From: Alphaproteobacteria bacterium
Lineage (GTDB): Bacteria; Pseudomonadota; Alphaproteobacteria; Micropepsales; Micropepsaceae
NCBI GenBank assembly: GCA_026400305.1
Contig: JAPLPI010000348.1
Coordinates: 1-7,258 of the forward strand
Direction: 5' to 3'
DNA: 7,258 nucleotides
The translations under genes and the position numbers were made by a program. The notes below the pieces were generated by a model, which made no database searches, was not told the DNA's origin, and saw only the letters and a program-made list of their open reading frames with translations. Each line of letters starts with the position of its first letter. The first letter of the stretch is position 1. Positions 5,406 through 7,258 of this stretch are shown here, in pieces.

Positions 5406-6797
5406 ATGCGCAGGATCGTGATTGCGCTGGCAGTGATGCTGGCTTCGGGTGGGGCGTTGGCCGCCGATGCGGTGAAGAAGGATCAGGGCATTCTGGCCCG
5501 CCTCTATGCCAATACCGGCGTCTACAACAAGTCAGCCACGGGTAAGGTGCCGGGCTTTGTTTCCGATCCCGCCTGGCCTGCTCCGTTGCCGCACAGCTGG
5601 CTTCTGGGGCAGATCGCCGGTCTGTATGTCGACCATCACGATCACATCTGGGTTTATAACCGCCCGCGGACCATGACCACCGATGAAGCGGCGCTGGATA
5701 CCAGCGGCGGTTCGGGCGGCAAAAACGGCCTGGGCTTTGCCCGTCCGAATGGGGCGCAGGCGGATTGCTGCAATGCCGCGCCCTCGGTGCTGGAATTTGA
5801 TACGACAGGAAAGCTACTGCGCGCCTGGGGTGGCCCGGCCGATCCGGGTTGGCTGGAGAGCCATTGCAAGGCGTCTGAGGGTTGCATCTGGCCCAACAGC
5901 GAGCATGGCATCTATATCGATCATAACGACAATGTCTGGATCGCGGGCAATGGCGCCAAGCCGGTGGATCCGGCTTCAGCCTGGACGTCGCACAAGGATG
6001 GCGCCGACGGTTTTGTCCTGAAGTTCGACATGAACGGCAATTTCAAGATGCGCATCGGCGGCACGCCCACGGCGCCGGCCAGCAATGACACCAATGGCGG
6101 CATCAACGGCACGCCGCTGCTGTATCTGCCGGCCGACATGGTGGTGGATGCCAAGACCAACCGGCTTTATATCGCTGACGGTTATTTCGGCGCCTATGGC
6201 GGCAATCCGGTGGATGATGCCGCCGCGGCGGCGGCCGGCCGCTGGCTGCCCGATGCGGCCAAGGGGAACAGGAAGCCCGCCTTCTTCCGAAACCCGGTCC
6301 ACTGCATCAAGCTGGCCGACGACGGCAAGATCTATGTTTGTGACCGCGGCAATGATCGCATCCAGGTATTCGACAAGAACAGTGCCGAATTGGGAAAACC
6401 GTGCAGCAATCCGGATGGTGTGGCGGGCAAGTGTGGCTTTGTCGCCGAGCGCTGGATCAGCGGCAACACCGAAACCATTCCGGCCATGCCGGGCACATCG
6501 GTGTCGCTGAATTTTTCCAAGGACAAGGGACAGAGCTGTCTCTATGTCGGCGACAACTCCAACATGACGATCTACCTGCTCAACCGCGCCAATCTGCAGG
6601 AGCTGGGCCGTCTGGGACGCTCGGGCCGCAATGCCGGCCAGTTCCACTGGCTGCACCAGGTCAGCCTAGACAGTCAGGGCAACATCTATACGGCGGAAGT
6701 CGATACCGGAAAGCGCATCCAGAAATTCGTGCGCTATGGCGCTGTGGGATGCAGCGGCACCGGATCGGAGACGGTGGGCGGCGTTGTGGTGAAGTAA
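5406..6797 (+). CDS. Exported NHL-repeat propeller related to peptidyl-alpha-hydroxyglycine alpha-amidating lyase (PAL)
   Basis: This 463-residue protein has a clean signal peptide (residues 1-19, ending GGALA) and NHL blades at about 70-87, 167-183, 243-261, 298-324 and 417-444. Animal PAL is a six-bladed zinc propeller that splits peptidyl-alpha-hydroxyglycine into an amidated peptide and glyoxylate. Aligned by eye with rat PAL from memory, the active-site residues are retained: Arg86 (GQIAGLYVD...YNR, rat R533), His167 (EHGIYIDHNDNVW, rat H585), Tyr260 (YIADGY, rat Y654), His299 and Arg314 (VHCIK...VCDRGNDRIQVF, rat H690 and R706), and His417 (LHQVSLDSQGNIYTAE, rat H786). The residue after the last histidine is Gln instead of Asp. 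Ten cysteines (121, 122, 154, 160, 300, 312, 333, 343, 378, 449) are many for an alphaproteobacterial protein and do not follow the rat disulphide positions. Lyase activity is an inference; a non-enzymatic NHL binding protein remains possible. No monooxygenase partner is in the window. Confidence 0.82.
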   Translation: MRRIVIALAVMLASGGALAADAVKKDQGILARLYANTGVYNKSATGKVPGFVSDPAWPAPLPHSWLLGQIAGLYVDHHDHIWVYNRPRTMTTDEAALDTSGGSGGKNGLGFARPNGAQADCCNAAPSVLEFDTTGKLLRAWGGPADPGWLESHCKASEGCIWPNSEHGIYIDHNDNVWIAGNGAKPVDPASAWTSHKDGADGFVLKFDMNGNFKMRIGGTPTAPASNDTNGGINGTPLLYLPADMVVDAKTNRLYIADGYFGAYGGNPVDDAAAAAAGRWLPDAAKGNRKPAFFRNPVHCIKLADDGKIYVCDRGNDRIQVFDKNSAELGKPCSNPDGVAGKCGFVAERWISGNTETIPAMPGTSVSLNFSKDKGQSCLYVGDNSNMTIYLLNRANLQELGRLGRSGRNAGQFHWLHQVSLDSQGNIYTAEVDTGKRIQKFVRYGAVGCSGTGSETVGGVVVK

Positions 6798-6798
6798 G

Positions 6799-7258
6799 CT
6801 AGGCGCGGCTGCGCCAGCCTTCCCATTGCAGCCATGCGGTGATCACCACGCACAGGCTCGCCGTGATGATGGCGGCGGCCTCCAGGCTTTCGATGCCGAT
6901 CAGGTACCCGAAGGTGTGGCACACCGTTAGCGCGAAGCATCCATAGTTCCAGCGTTGCAGGCTTTTCCAGCCCGGCAGGCCCAGTGTGCGCAGCGAAGCG
7001 TCGTTGGACGTGACCAGCAGGGCCAGCAGGATCAGGGCCGCGAACAGGCCGGTGAAATTTGCAAAGCCAAACATGTCATGCCGTATCGGCAGTAGATGTT
7101 CGTTGCCCTTCTCATAGACGTAATAGAGCCATGGCCGCCCGCGCAGATGCACGCATTGGCCCACCCCTGCATGCAGTGCGCCCAGGATTCCCGCCCAGAT
7201 GCCGATATCGCGGCGCAGATCCACGGACAGCGCTGGCGGCTTGCGGGTCAGGACACGC
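6799..7258 (-). CDS. Ferric reductase-like haem-binding membrane protein, C-terminal part (runs off right edge)
   Basis: This is the end of a multi-pass inner-membrane protein. The frame is open to the window edge: eleven residues (RVLTRKPPALS) precede the first ATG at 7224, and this LTRKPPALS...LRRDIGIWAG run resembles the internal start of a helix in ferric reductase-like (FRD, YedZ/MsrQ-related) proteins, so the true start lies outside. Numbered from that internal Met, helices lie at about 7-24, 52-72, 92-111 and 115-131. His18 (ALHAG) and His103 (VCHTFGY) sit within helices and are the best haem-ligand candidates. The TSNDASLRTLGLPGWKSLQR loop (72-91) between helices is characteristic of the family. 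Its job would be transmembrane electron transfer; donor and acceptor are not visible. It converges on the NHL gene with one base (6798) between the stops. Confidence 0.75.
   Translation of the reverse strand, partial: RVLTRKPPALSVDLRRDIGIWAGILGALHAGVGQCVHLRGRPWLYYVYEKGNEHLLPIRHDMFGFANFTGLFAALILLALLVTSNDASLRTLGLPGWKSLQRWNYGCFALTVCHTFGYLIGIESLEAAAIITASLCVVITAWLQWEGWRSRA

Noticed and set aside
5976..6656. A 226-codon minus-strand open frame opposite the NHL gene
   Set aside because: Same explanation as other antisense shadows in GC-rich coding DNA; the plus-strand product is a convincing exported NHL protein.
1..7258. CRISPR arrays, insertion sequences, toxin-antitoxin or phage-defence modules
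   Set aside because: No spaced direct repeats, transposase motifs, terminal inverted repeats or known defence domains were found on either strand.

Overview
The window looks like chromosomal DNA from a GC-rich alphaproteobacterium. The best evidence is the tRNA-His gene: it has G1:U72 and A73 and encodes no G at position -1, which is the tRNA-His form peculiar to many Alphaproteobacteria. A CtrA-box-like element (TTAG-N7-TTAACC) upstream of an outer-membrane protein gene agrees with this but is weak. Genus-level placement cannot be supported from the sequence alone.

Layout. Bases 1-3257 (minus strand) hold a tightly coupled ABC importer operon, transcribed right to left: a membrane-anchored solute-binding protein, then oppB, oppC and the start of oppD, which runs off the left edge. 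Every junction is an ATGA stop/start overlap. The two permeases and the ATPase match the E. coli oligopeptide importer closely. The binding protein, however, is of the PotD (polyamine/iron, family 1) type and not the OppA/DppA type (SBP_bac_5) that normally serves such permeases.

Bases 3288-3844 (minus strand) hold a gene for an eight-strand-type outer-membrane beta-barrel protein of about 185 residues. It is broken by an in-frame TAG and by one missing base near its end; the intact open frame is only 146 codons. Between it and base 4290 lie the tRNA-His gene (plus strand) and two short intergenic spacers with candidate promoter elements.

Bases 4290-6797 (plus strand) form a two-gene operon of exported beta-propellers. 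The first is a seven-bladed YncE/YVTN-type propeller. The second, 24 bases downstream with a strong ribosome binding site, is an NHL-repeat propeller. Compared with rat peptidyl-alpha-hydroxyglycine alpha-amidating lyase (PAL), it keeps the three zinc-ligand histidines, the catalytic tyrosine and two active-site arginines. Both proteins carry signal peptides and many cysteines, so they probably work together in the oxidising periplasm or outside the cell.

Bases 6799-7258 (minus strand) hold the C-terminal part of a multi-pass haem-binding membrane protein of the ferric reductase-like type, convergent with the propeller operon with a single base between the two stop codons.

The most interesting points are the PAL-like enzyme candidate in a paired propeller operon, the mismatched binding protein in the opp operon, and the decayed outer-membrane gene.
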